A stretch of DNA of 39,891 bases from Brachionus rotundiformis (Eukaryota; Rotifera; Eurotatoria; Ploima; Brachionidae): positions 5,813,096-5,852,986 of the forward strand of contig JAESIW010000020.1 in NCBI GenBank assembly GCA_016802295.1, read 5' to 3'. This document shows, one piece after another, positions 15,401 to 26,689 of this stretch. The notes under the pieces were generated by a model that was given only the letters and a program-made list of their open reading frames with translations, had not been told where the DNA came from and did no database searches. The translations under genes were made by a program, and so were the position numbers. Numbering within the stretch: the stretch's first letter is position 1; every line of letters starts with the position of its first letter.

Positions 15401-15594
15401 ATTTTTTGATAGTGCCGTTTGATCGGCTCGCTTGGATACATTTGAGCCGCATTTAGCTGACCGATGTTTTCGCTCACGTAGCCCGTGTAGGACTCGTTTG
15501 TGAACCGAATCGGCCCAATGGACTCGATGACAGACTCGTTGTGCACAAAGGATACTAACAATAGAATACAAATAAATAAACAGATGGTCATCAT
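485..15594 (-). CDS. Fat-like giant cadherin (two exons)
   Basis: Type I membrane protein expected to mediate calcium-dependent adhesion and planar polarity or growth signalling at the cell surface. The CDS is complement(485..864, 1641..15594), 4777 aa. The ATG at 15594 is chosen because the open frame upstream of it starts only with TTG, and the ATG leads directly into a signal peptide (residues 1-19, hydrophobic core ICLFICILLLVSF). The ectodomain spans about 4200 residues of cadherin repeats. Clear DxNDN-type linkers lie near residues 1450, 1692, 2095, 2335, 2657, 3497, 3600, 3700 and 3807, while N-terminal repeats are degenerate. Two EGF domains follow at about 4228-4316, the second with a DVNEC calcium-binding start. 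The membrane segment is at about 4380-4403 and the cytoplasmic tail is about 373 aa. Exon 2 begins GFYWDITDW, resembling the WD-x-[ST]-DW motif of Fat tails as I remember it. No laminin-G domain is evident, unlike typical Fat proteins. The splice joins phase 1 to phase 1 and keeps the frame. The cadherin call is certain; the Fat subtype is less so. Confidence 0.93.
865..1640 (-). other. intron of the cadherin gene
   Basis: This 776-bp intron is bounded on the minus strand by a GTAAGAAT donor at 1640 and a T-rich tract ending in AAAG at 865. If it were retained, translation would run only 12-13 residues past the donor before a stop. Splicing restores the frame into the exon that starts GFYWDITDW. 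It is more than ten times longer than the other introns in the window. I see no gene inside it. Confidence 0.85.
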
Positions 15595-16125
15595 GTGCCG
15601 GTGTGAGGTAGCAAAAAGTGAGTTATGTAGGCTCAATACAGCGACTAGTTTAGATCATAGTTTATCTACATTTAATCTAAAATAAAAAATAAAATGTCCA
15701 AAAAATACAAAAAAAAAGCATGTTATGATAATTTATTATAATTTAGAAGAGAGTGGTATTATTCAATAGGAAATATGGACGAAGCCGGTCCGAGCAGGGC
15801 CATTTGAATCAGATAAACATAAATAAGCTCTTGTTGCTGTCAATCAATTCACTGGACGGTCAATAAAGACCTATTGATTTGTTGAGAACTGGACATTTGT
15901 GTGTGTGTGCATGGGAGAGTGGGTTGTGTGGCTTTGCTAGCGCGCTTTTTAGCCAACAATCAAAGTGAGTGAATGAAAAAGAAAAAAAAGACTTGATTAT
16001 ACAAACACGCATGTCTTTAAGACTTGGTCAAAAGAGCCCGGGGCCGCGCAAAATGGTCATTTAGGTGTAAAGCCGAGTTAATTAAAATTCGGCCCACTCG
16101 AGCGAGCGAGTTCAGCTCTCTGTAT

Positions 16126-16156
16126 GTCAATAGATCGAGAGGATTTCTCTATTGAC
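16126..16156. repeat. inverted repeat GTCAATAGA / TCTATTGAC
   Basis: Nine-base perfect arms (16126-16134 and 16148-16156) surround a 13-base centre. A related, shorter TCAATA/TATTGA pair lies at 15860-15877. Both sit in the presumed regulatory region upstream of the cadherin gene. A stem or a palindromic protein site is possible. Confidence 0.5.
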
Positions 16157-16288
16157 GTGTTTTATTTTTAAATCTTGACAGGAAATTTAAATTAAGTTCT
16201 TAAGTGGAGATGAAAAATTAATTAATTCACATAATTACGGTTATTAAATCGCCAGAGTGTATAATTAAAATTTGGCATTGAAAATAGT

Positions 16289-16304
16289 AGAGAGAGAGAG
16301 AGAG
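16289..16304. repeat. (AG)n microsatellite
   Basis: Eight uninterrupted AG units, followed by an imperfect purine tract to about 16325. Confidence 0.9.
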
Positions 16305-16850
16305 AAAAAGAGAAAAGGAGCGAGAAAAACGGACAACATGTGAATCAATATTCGGCTCGGACAAAGAGCCGTTTATTGCACACAAATCTCAGCTGGATAG
16401 AACAAACACGCGTGTTATTTAACAAAGGTGTTGGGAACTAAACAAGGAAATAGAAAATATGCTAGCCGATAAAGCAAAATAAACTTATGTGCTTGGCTGA
16501 GCGCGATTTTGTCCAAATTTAATCCAAACAAACAAAAAATAATAAAATTAATTCGCTTTGAGTCAAATGGCCTATGGGGCCAAATTTACATAATTCCTAA
16601 ATAAACAAAATATTAATAATTTTTTTAGACCTTTTGAAAAAAGCGATAAGTGGAATCGAACTAAGAGAAAGGTCTCTTGCAAATATGTTCAATAGTCATT
16701 TGCTAATAAATTATTTAAATCTTGACAAATAAACTTCATTAGTACGCACTTCTCAAACTACTCGAAAAACATAACATTTCTTAAAAAATAATTGAATATT
16801 GTCCATATGCTAATCACAAAGAGAATTTAGTTCTCGAGTCTTTTTTTTTT

Positions 16851-16865
16851 TGTGTGTGTGTGTGT
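16851..16865. repeat. poly-T / (TG)n microsatellite
   Basis: About seven TG units immediately follow a poly-T run at about 16840-16851. Confidence 0.9.
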
Positions 16866-17039
16866 TTGCATACAGTTTACATGTGTACGTTTATGTTGAC
16901 TTTCAGTTATTGTCACAATGAAACTTATTTGATCTAATTTGGATTTTAAATTGGCATTTATTTATTCAATTAGAATTATAACTCTAACTTTTAGCTTTTA
17001 TTTTTTTAAAAATAAAAATACTAAACTAAAAATAGTCCA

Positions 17040-17408
17040 TTTTTCTCGGACTTTATTGACTTCAAGAGAATAGACATGTAAAGATCTCAAGGCCTGGAAC
17101 AAATGATAGTTAATCTGATAAAACTCTTCTATAAGAATTTCGAGTGTAACATACTTCTGGACAAAGGATAATCTGAAAGATTCAGAGTGTGTACCAGAGT
17201 CAGAAAAGGATGTGTTCTTTTTCCGACAGTATTCCTAATTATGATTGACTATGCCAAGAAGAAGACAACTGCTGGTCCAAGGGATTTGCAGTTGGGATTA
17301 GCAACAAAGCTTGAAGATTTAGACTTTGCAGATGATCTGGCGTTAATACCTTATAAGGAAATGCATATGAAAACACAGACTTTAATCAGAATGGAAGCCT
17401 ATTGTTAA
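17040..17408 (+). pseudogene. dead non-LTR retrotransposon reverse transcriptase fragment
   Basis: One forward frame reads through recognisable LINE-type reverse transcriptase palm blocks. A segment resembling the start of motif A (FIDFKR) comes first, then LIKLFYKNFECN, then VRKGCVLFP, then TKLEDLDFADDLALI with the FADD catalytic box at about 17324-17335. In-frame stops interrupt it at about 17079 and 17169. The piece between FIDFKR and the LIKLFY block is shorter than in intact enzymes, which suggests an internal deletion. The endonuclease domain and the rest of the polymerase are missing. This is an old inactive insertion. The clade cannot be fixed from such a short piece. Confidence 0.85.
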
Positions 17409-17437
17409 TAGCCAAAAAGAATTTCGAGTGTAACATA
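17133..17437 (+). repeat. 21-bp direct repeat within and just after the RT relic
   Basis: The same 21 bases occur at 17133-17153, where they encode KNFECN of the reverse transcriptase relic, and again at 17417-17437, just past its end. Only these two copies were noticed. The second is probably a local duplication or the edge of a second decayed copy. Confidence 0.7.
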
Positions 17438-19849
17438 GTTAAGCTCTAGAACAGTCTGAAATAAGATGACAAAAGGAAAAGCGAGGGTAAATCTAGTAAA
17501 ACAACTTGGGTAATGACCCATGCTGCTAAAAGGGTGAAAAGTTATCTAAATTTAAAAGTTATTTTGCTTAGCTTAAATTTGATTTTAATAAATTAAATAA
17601 AAAATGGTCAAAAACTTGGCGTTAAGAATTCGAATCTGAATCTTTGTTACTAAATTCTAGATTGGCGCTACATGCTAGCCAAAATAGAAAAAAAGAGACA
17701 AGAAAAAATGCATTTAAGTGAGCTAGAAAAAAGTGGCTATTTTTTTTTTATTTTTTTTTCTGATTCAAAGCTTTTATTGAGTTATTAATTAGGTTCAAAA
17801 TTAAATAAAATTTTAATAATACATTAGTTCGTGTTACTTAAAGTTTTGTTGAATATTTTGTCAAAATTGTGACAGAATGCGTTAAGAAACCTGTCGAATT
17901 TTAATAATCTTTTATTTTAATCTTTATTTATTTTTAGTGTTAGACAAAAACCTAGTTTTCTATGTGATTTATAGCCTAAAGACTTCACTTTCTAAGACAA
18001 GACTTACCAGGATATTTTGCCTGAAAATTCAAAAAATAAATTTATAAATGTTGAAAATAAAAAATTTATTATTTATTATCTAAAATTATTTTTTTTTGGA
18101 CTAAATTTTTTCTTATTAATACCTTTTATATTGTTATGTCGTTATAAAACTCTAATTAAAAAAAACTATAGTGCTGTAATTACAATATAAAAATTTTTCG
18201 TATCTATTACTCTAGCCATTTTATAGTCCAGTCGCTTATATACTTAATTACTGATTAAAAAAAATGTTATTAAGCTTAAATTAGTTCTGTCGCCACAATT
18301 TTATCTTAAACTATAACTTTTTTTAAAAAATAAATGACTTTGGCTAAATTTTTTGGAAAATCTCTACAAGTTTAACTTAATTTTAACTTATGAAAACAAT
18401 ATTTGTATTACAAGGAAGTTTTTTTGGTAAATAAATAAAATAAACAAAACCATCATATTAAACTACAACAAACACCAATGTTTGTTTGTTGTTGGAAGAA
18501 AATGAATGTTAAGTCTTGACTTAAAAAAAAACAAGTTATTATGATAACTCTTTGGATATTTTGTAAGGAATTACTCAAAATCCAACCATTTGATAATATG
18601 ATTCTATGCATTTACTGGCCAATTTATGATAGAATAATCATTTAATATATTTTAAATATTGACGGATCATATATACGGCTTTGTTTAAACAACAAGAGCA
18701 ATAGTGCATAAAATTCGACTCAGCTATATACACATTTTTGAAGTCTCTATCTTATCATATCTATATTTGAATACTAAAATACAAGTTAAAAGTTCATTTT
18801 ATAGTTTTAGATATAATAAATATTTTAACTAAATCAAACATAGAAATTATGAAATTATTATCAAAAATGAGTAAAAATTATATTTTTTTGTTATAAAGCG
18901 ATTTGAATACATCTGAATAACCAATTTATCATAGTGTCTGTTCAAATAAACAACTTTTTGTTTATTATTTTTTAAAATTAATTTCTGTACTAGGCCAATT
19001 TTTAATTGAAATAATTTTTATTTTTTTTATTTGAACCAATATTCGAATGGTATCATTACTGACCAAAGTTCGCTTCTTAAAGTGAAAAGGAAGCTCCACT
19101 ATACACAATAATCTCACAAATGTATTTTTAAATTATCTCTTAGAATTTTTGATTCCTATTTTTGACTACAGCTTTAAATTAAAAAATAATAAAAATATAA
19201 CAAAAACTTATAAAATAGAGCTTTAGTTAAAAAAAAAGTTAAATGCCAAAATAGTGAATCAAAACTCTTAAGACCTAATTAAAGTTATTGAATTTTCAGT
19301 AATATTTTTGGCTTCTGGCTGAGCTTTATTAATTATTCAAACTAATTAATTAAATAAACTTTATTTGATAAAAATAGAAAAAAAAGTTTTTATTAGCCCT
19401 AGTGTCAATTGATCTCTAGCATTTTAATTATCAATTTTTTTATCTCAACTTTTCGTGAATCGATAACTAGTTTTAATAAACCTATATCACTTTATTTTGA
19501 TTATTTTGGCTCTTAATCTAGAGATATGAATATTCAACACACAAAAAAAGCTAAACTAGATTAATTTCCTTCATCAACTAAAAATCCTTAGGACACATTT
19601 TACAATTTAAATTTTAAGGTTAATAAGTTGAAGCATCTTAAAATCTTGATTGTAATTAAGGTGTCCATTCACATTCAATCATCATTGGGTCAGTTATATA
19701 TTTAGCACTATAAAAAAAATATTTTCAAAAATTGATAAACTTCTAAATTAAAAATTTTAAATATAATTAAATTAAAAATTGTTTGTACAAATATAAAATT
19801 TCTTATCTAATTTATACTAATCTAAAATTAAATTTTATTCTCCGCTAAC

Positions 19850-20270
19850 TAAACAGGCCTTGCAGGGCACTAGGGGCGCCACATTGATTTAAATTTTGAT
19901 TGTTGGATAATGAAGCGTCAAAAAACGATAGCCAAGAGCTCGTTAATTTTTAAATTAATTTTATCATTTTATAACCTCGCCGAGCTTTCAAGATAGCTGT
20001 CTTGATTAACACTCGAAATCTAGGTGAACTGTAGATAAAACAACTCGCTACTGGCTCTCAATACCGCTTGTTAATCGAGCATAGATCGTGCCTTAACTCA
20101 AATAACATCTGAATACGGAAAAATTTGTGCCCATCGATCATAAAACTCGCCAGAGATGCTAATCAAATTAAAAATCAATCAATACTCGGCATCATCCGGG
20201 ATTTGTCGTGTTCACAAGCATAGAGAAAAGCTTGCTAAGACCAGTTTACATAAAAGCTATAAAAATTTAT
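19850..20270. other. GC-richer island of unknown role
   Basis: About 420 bp of visibly higher complexity and GC than the flanking DNA. It has no long open frame and no recognised coding similarity. It includes a CTAGGGGCGCC stretch near 19870. A regulatory element, an unannotated UTR exon, or a decayed insertion are all possible. Confidence 0.3.
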
Positions 20271-20465
20271 TAGATACTCCTAAGGATGTAGATAAGAATT
20301 AGTTCTCTAAGCCCAAGTGTTATCTCTATTATTTCTAATAGAAAAATCAGATATAAACCATTAAGATAAGGACTGCCGTAACATGATACTTTATGGTCAA
20401 AGTAAATTTGATTTATTCGTTAAACTACTTGAACATTATAAACATCACGCATGCATGACTGGACA

Positions 20466-20497
20466 TTATTATCGATTATATTACAAATCGATAATAA
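20466..20497. repeat. perfect 12-bp inverted repeat (hairpin)
   Basis: The arms TTATTATCGATT (20466-20477) and its exact reverse complement (20486-20497) flank an 8-base loop. It is isolated from any gene. It could be a cruciform-prone site or the centre of a small mobile element, and nothing else defines it. Confidence 0.7.
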
Positions 20498-21777
20498 AAT
20501 CAGCATGAACATAAAATTGACAATGTAATTACAGGAATTTCCTGTTATTCTAGAAAATACTTAGTTTTATTTTTATTATATTTTAATAAAATTTAATGTA
20601 GTCTGTATTTACAAATAAATAAATAAATATGTTTATTTTTTTTGTGTTGGATTTGTGTTTTGCCATAGCATGTGGTGCGCGGTAAATGGAGCCAATTTTC
20701 TTAAGATTAAGAACATTGACGGCATTCGATCCTGTCTGAGTGGACTCTTAATTGGGCCATTTATTCTTGATATTCTTGAGACATTTAAATCTTGACTCTA
20801 GTTAGCTAATGGACCCTAAATTTCAATCAAACTGACCTGATTGAAATTTAATACAAAATCTTATTATCAAATATTGCCCAAGTGTTTTATTTTTTATTTT
20901 TTAAAGTCTACTGATTTGAAACCGAAAACCAAAATATTGTAAATCTAATTGCAAATAAATAAAAAATAAATAAATAAACATACTGAAATATAGACAAAGA
21001 TCTGTGTATAGGTTTCTTTTTTTTGAATTAATTACAATTTTTAATTTAGGTAAATATCAATTAATTTATTGAAATATGAATAGTATGGTCTCATAATGTT
21101 GAAATGATACTACGAGCCATACTATCCGAGTCCTAATTGTGAGCAAATAGCCAGCACGGCAAATCCATCTGTTCGTTTTATCACCTTTGTCTACATTAAA
21201 TTTTAAAAATTGGACTTCATTTAGCCCACTTCCGTGTCTCATTATTCTCTTTAGACTACAAACTAATTGAATACGAAGCCGTCTGAAAGTAAACAAACTG
21301 TTTACATTCAAATGACAAATGTTTGCCAAATGTTCATGGCCTCATCTCGCTCAACTAAATCGCCTATTCCTGTCTTGCCTTTTATTTAGGACGAAATTTT
21401 TATCTTAAAAATTTAAATAAAAAGGAATTATTTTTGGTTGACATCTGAGACACATGCATTTAGGTCGAATATTTAGGCTTCGGTAGAAATACTACACCGA
21501 AAGCACCTAATTTATTGACACAATGGAAACAACATCCGAAAACTTGTCTCTACTCAAAGCAAACAAAAATTTTGATGTGATAAAATTTTTTAAATTCTTT
21601 TTTTTTTATTTTTGACTAGACAATTTTATTGTTTTGAGTAATAAAACTTTTAATTAAGAAAAAAATTTGGCTTTAAAAATTAAATATTCGTCAAATGTCA
21701 TTCTAAATTTTCAGCTTGTCAACTAAACTCGAATTGCTTTGGATGATAGCACATTTTTTGCGGTAATGTGCCCAAAA

Positions 21778-21992
21778 AAAAGAATCAACATTAAATGCTA
21801 ATGGTTCTAATTGTCATTAAATATACAAACTTGACATAATCCACTTATTGGAAATTATACCATAGCTGTGCCAACTTGTAGTTAAATAATTTCTAAAGAA
21901 CACTTAAACTCAATAACAACAACTTAAGTGTTTTTTGTGATTAAAACTATCCGAAGATTAAGAAATAAGAAGGACTAAGCCGAACTGTCATC
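21778..21992 (+). repeat. left copy of 215-bp direct duplication at an assembly gap
   Basis: This segment recurs at 22403-22617 with only two substitutions that I can see (A/G in TGCT[A/G]ATGG and A/C in AAAG[A/C]ACAC). It ends exactly where the run of N begins, and its partner starts exactly where the N run ends. That is typical of overlapping contig ends or two haplotypes placed side by side by a scaffolder. Confidence 0.95.
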
Positions 21993-22402
21993 NNNNNNNN
22001 NNNNNNNNNNNNNNNNNNNNNNNNNNNNNNNNNNNNNNNNNNNNNNNNNNNNNNNNNNNNNNNNNNNNNNNNNNNNNNNNNNNNNNNNNNNNNNNNNNNN
22101 NNNNNNNNNNNNNNNNNNNNNNNNNNNNNNNNNNNNNNNNNNNNNNNNNNNNNNNNNNNNNNNNNNNNNNNNNNNNNNNNNNNNNNNNNNNNNNNNNNNN
22201 NNNNNNNNNNNNNNNNNNNNNNNNNNNNNNNNNNNNNNNNNNNNNNNNNNNNNNNNNNNNNNNNNNNNNNNNNNNNNNNNNNNNNNNNNNNNNNNNNNNN
22301 NNNNNNNNNNNNNNNNNNNNNNNNNNNNNNNNNNNNNNNNNNNNNNNNNNNNNNNNNNNNNNNNNNNNNNNNNNNNNNNNNNNNNNNNNNNNNNNNNNNN
22401 NN
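21993..22402. other. assembly gap (410 N)
   Basis: An unbroken run of N. The open frame that appears across it on the minus strand is meaningless. Confidence 0.99.
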
Positions 22403-22617
22403 AAAAGAATCAACATTAAATGCTGATGGTTCTAATTGTCATTAAATATACAAACTTGACATAATCCACTTATTGGAAATTATACCATAGCTGTGCCAAC
22501 TTGTAGTTAAATAATTTCTAAAGCACACTTAAACTCAATAACAACAACTTAAGTGTTTTTTGTGATTAAAACTATCCGAAGATTAAGAAATAAGAAGGAC
22601 TAAGCCGAACTGTCATC
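22403..22617 (+). repeat. right copy of 215-bp direct duplication at an assembly gap
   Basis: Partner of 21778-21992, beginning directly after the gap. Both copies contain a small CACTTAA/TTAAGTG inverted repeat. Confidence 0.95.
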
Positions 22618-25600
22618 GAATACACTTCAAATGACAAATTTTTGTAATTTATAATTATCGATTTTGATAAATTATAAGTTTATTATTTAAATATTAAAAT
22701 TATTCATCTGGGTGAAAAATTAAATTAATTTTTTTTTCAAAATAAATTATTAAAACTAAAGCACCTAAACAAATAATCTATTTCCCATTTTCTCACACAA
22801 AAATGCTTTAATTTCCCGTTAAACACACTGAGTTATTTAATTTGGCCATTCTTTTTCTTTTTGTTGAAGGGGTAGTAATTAGCCTTGGTGACAAGAATTT
22901 TTTGTTGTCCTAAAATTGTTCTATGAATACAATAAAAACCTAATTAAATATTTTTTTGTAAATAACGAACTTAAATGATTTATGCTTTCGACTTGGCTGA
23001 TCAATAAGCTCAAATAGTTTATAAACTTTGGAAAATTAATGAAGCATTTACATTTTAATAATTTGATTCTTAATCACCTACGGTGTTGGATAATAACAGC
23101 TTAATGGTCTATCTGAATAAAAATGTCCATTCGAACATTTGAAAGACAAACTTTTTAATTTTGTCTAAAAATAATTTATTAAATTGGATTTAAATGTAAA
23201 TGTTTATTTAGATGATTATTGAATTTGAAAAAAAAATATTTTTTTAAGGATTTAAAACAAATTAATTTGTTTAGAATTAGAAAAAACACATTTTGAATCT
23301 TATTTTTGCTCGATTAAACACGATATTTACTACTACAATTTTTTATATCAATTATTCTTGTGGCTTCTTGTAGCTATGCTCCAGATTTAAACTAATTTTT
23401 GATATTTATTCCCAGATTGATGAATTAATCGATCTAAAATCTCCATTCGATCTAATCTAAACACCCACTTGAAATTATTTGTTTGCTTCATTTATTCATT
23501 TTAAATTGGTATACAATTCTTTAGCCAATTTAATAATTTCAAATTCTTAACAGAACTTATTGTCAATCAATAAGAGCATTGACATAAAATACCCCTTAAA
23601 ATACTTAAAATTTATACCACACATTGTTCAGTATTATTTCCTAAATGTTGCACATTTTTTTCCCAATTCGGAACACCGTTAGCCATAGCATAAAATTTGT
23701 ATAAAATTTCATGCCTAATAAAATTATTATATTCAATTAATTAAATTTAGATTTCGGCCTAATAATGAAAATATTACTTTTTAATTTCTCAATCCGATAA
23801 TTAGAGATCTGAGTTATGTCGCTTTAAAATTTAATTAATACAAAATACAAATATATATAATATAATTTTTTTAATTTTTGCATCTTGACCGATTCCGATG
23901 AGGATTAAAATAAATAGAAAAACAAAAAAACCGGCCTGGTTATATTATTAATGCTTGCTTGACATATTAAATTGAAAATAAACATATTAAAACTTAATTT
24001 TATCTTCCTTAGTAAAAAATTGACCAGACTGAGATACAATTTCCGATAAAGTTCCGTTATCAATCATTTTTAATAAAATAGACTAACGCAAATTCAAAAT
24101 TAATTACTTTTTCTTATTTGGAAATATCGAAAATATTTAAAATTAATTAATTTAAATTATGTTCAAGTATCTAGGAATTGAGATACACTGGTTTCACCCT
24201 TGAACAATGATAAATTTATCGTATCTTTTACAGATAGATAGGCATCAAGATCAAAATAAAAAATTAGGTTAATAAAATGCCTTTGAAATATTATTAAAAA
24301 AGAGGAAACAAACTGAAACAAATCTAGACAAATATTTTTTTCATACCATGTACCAAGTGGCTTTTCGTCGAACATAACTAGTACATATAAAAATATTGAT
24401 ACTTAAATTTTATTAAAAAAAATCATAAAAATATTGATACTTAAATTTTATTAAAAAAAATCATAAAAATATTTCAATTTATCCAAAACTATTTTGAAAA
24501 ATAAAAAATTATCAATTCATTGGTTAATTAAAAAATAATCAATAATGCTCAAACTAAAGATAGTTAAAATTTCGATACGCTTAGATATACCAGCATTTCA
24601 GTAGATTCACATTTTTGCTCTGATTTCAAAAATATTTAATCAATAGAATAAACATATCAAATTTTGATTTAATACACTTTTTTTTATTTTATTAACTATA
24701 CTCACAATATAAGTATTTATAATCCTCAAATTGGATTTTATTTCTTTTTCTCCTAATTCCAAAGCAAATAGAAAATTGATTTAATTTTACATTTCTTGTT
24801 TAACTTAAGAGTCAATTAAAAATTCTTTAAATTAAATTTTGTCTAAAACAAATAATTATGTTGCTAGGACAAATGATCTTAAAAAAACTAATTTTTGAAT
24901 TTTTGTCAGATAGGCTCCTTTGGACAGTGGTCTAAATATTTTCAAATACTGAAGCCCTTTGAATTCGCAAATCGACTCATTCTTAAAAATATAAGTTCAT
25001 TTTTGTCTAGAATAATAATTATTCGTAATATTTAAAATAATATTTCTTATTTGAACGGTAAAAGGCTATTCAAAAATTCAGGAAAATTTATATCATCATC
25101 TTTGAAATTATTTCTAAAAAAATTCTCTCAAAATCAAAATCTGCTATTTGTATTGATCTAATTTCTGTTTTATTTTTATCTATATCTAATTTACTATCTC
25201 ATAGTTATGAATTCCGAACATTGTATAATAAATTAATAATCAAATATTTTTCAAAGAGATTTATCTATTCAATCAAGTTCATTTGATTGTTAGTTTGTTT
25301 TAATTCATCATTAAATAAACATACAATATAAAAAAATTTATCTCTTATTAAAACTATTTTTGCTTCAGTATTTAATTTAAGAAAGAATTTAATTTTTGGT
25401 ATCTCAGTCATATAATATGAAAAAATACGCTTTAATAACTCATATAAAATTTCATATGATTTTTATATTTTTAATTATTGTTAAATTTGAATTTTTATTA
25501 TTAAAATAGAGTTGTAAATTTAATATTGAATATCCATAATTTATGATTCTGAAAACGTCCAAGAACGTGTAAAAAATCATAAATAGCAGCTATTTTTATC

Positions 25601-26689
25601 TTAATAATGAAAATATTTTCAAATTAAAAATTAAATAAAAACATTAAATGTAGAAATTGGATTAAAAGAGGGAATAATTTTTGAAGATTTGAAAATCTAT
25701 TATGTAGAATTTAATGTTAAATTGATTAATTTAAGGTATTTATTTAAATAAAAAATTTTGTTAATATTTTATCTCTTATTCTACTTTTTGTGCATATAAC
25801 TTTTATGATATTTTATCAGATTCTAGCCATCTATGCGTTACATAATCGTAGACTAAAAAAATTTTGATTTAAGAAATAAAATATCTTATTGTATCAATCT
25901 TTTAATTTTACAAAACTTTTTATCTCTAAATTTTATCTTCTAACAATCCCTCAGCGTATTTTGTTGATAAACAAGTGCAAGAAACATTTCTTTGTTACCA
26001 TGGTTTTGTCTATGAAAAAAAAAAATTAATTTTTTTCTTATACTCATAGTTTTCATGCATAGTTCATCATGTTTCATGTCAGTGTATCCAAAAATGCCAG
26101 GCTTCACTAGTTTGGAAGGTATTTAGGCTTCTTCTATCCAGTTTAGACACTCCCCAGTGCTGCTTTTCCTAAATCTTGATTTCTGTTTCCTTTCTGTAGT
26201 TCTTTGATTTCTACACTGGTTTGAATCTGGCAAATACTCAAATAGGTATATTAAATCATTCATTCAAAATATTTGGCATAAGTATCCTAAATATTGATTT
26301 TCTAAGATAAAACTAAGTTTCGATTTTTCTAAATATAATTGAATATTATATGAATTATAAAATTTTCACAATCATGATTTGTCCTCTCCGTTAATAAATA
26401 TAAGCAAAAACCTTTTAACATGACATTTGAAAAATATGCTTGAGGTAAAATTGGATCGAAATTTATATTATTTAAAATTAAATTTTTTTTTATTTGCTCC
26501 AAATAAATGTTAAAGTAAGAAAAATTAGTTTATTTTAATACAATATAGAGATATTCATAAAAGACTAATTCAAGATTTTTTAAATTAAAATTTTAAATCA
26601 AATAAAGAATCATGAAATCTTCAAGAACAAATAATAAAATTTTAGTATAGAAAAAATCTTAACTAGAATACAGCTTAATTATTTTTAAA
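22618..26689. other. AT-rich intergenic spacer
   Basis: No gene is supported. The only open frame of note (minus strand, 24163-24375) shows no recognisable domain. A 38-bp tandem repeat at 24387-24473 is listed separately. A patch at about 26040-26240 is less AT-rich and might be a decayed insertion, but I could not identify it. The end of the stretch is the presumed promoter of the plus-strand GST gene. Confidence 0.5.
24387..24473. repeat. tandem repeat, 38-bp unit, about 2.3 copies
   Basis: The unit begins ATAAAAATATTGATAC at 24387 and again at 24425. A third partial copy begins at 24463. The two full units look identical. Confidence 0.9.

Larger units (their letters stand above)
15595..17039. 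promoter_or_regulatory. upstream region of the cadherin gene
   Basis: No coding sequence is supported. From about 15780 to 16150 the DNA is clearly less AT-rich than the surroundings, which fits a promoter or 5' regulatory region for the minus-strand cadherin. On the minus strand a T-rich run ending in TTTTAG at about 15677 could be the acceptor of a 5' UTR intron. Simple repeats lie at 15899-15909 (TG), 16289-16304 (AG) and 16851-16865 (TG). Three small inverted repeats occur at 15860-15877, 16126-16156 and 16353-16371. The regulatory role is inferred from position only. Confidence 0.35.
17438..21777. other. AT-rich intergenic spacer
   Basis: No gene is supported. Open frames here are short, without recognisable domains, and lie in AT-rich DNA. 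A less AT-rich island at about 19850-20270 and a perfect hairpin at 20466-20497 stand out and are listed separately. The island could be a distal regulatory element or an unrecognised non-coding exon. Confidence 0.5.

Noticed and set aside
15595..15636. Extending the cadherin N-terminus to 15636
   Set aside because: The extra 14 codons begin with TTG, not ATG. The first ATG (15594) leads straight into a signal peptide.
16353..16371. Histone-type stem-loop
   Set aside because: The six-base stem is right-looking, but loop size and sequence differ from the histone consensus and no histone gene is near.
16640..16700. tRNA-like T-loop on the minus strand (AGTTCGATTCC)
   Set aside because: The flanking bases do not form a T stem or acceptor stem and no anticodon arm is found at the right distance.
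19862..19882. CTCF-like site (CACTAGGGGCGCC)
   Set aside because: It is one base short of the CTCF core and a single match in a spacer is not enough; CTCF status in this lineage is unknown to me.
21066..21329. 87-aa minus-strand open frame in the spacer
   Set aside because: No recognisable domain, no start or splice context, and composition like the surrounding non-coding DNA.
21988..22416. Minus-strand open frame over the N gap
   Set aside because: It consists of unknown residues created by N.
26040..26240. Possible retrotransposon or gene remnant in a less AT-rich patch
   Set aside because: All frames have stops and none matches a family I can name with confidence.
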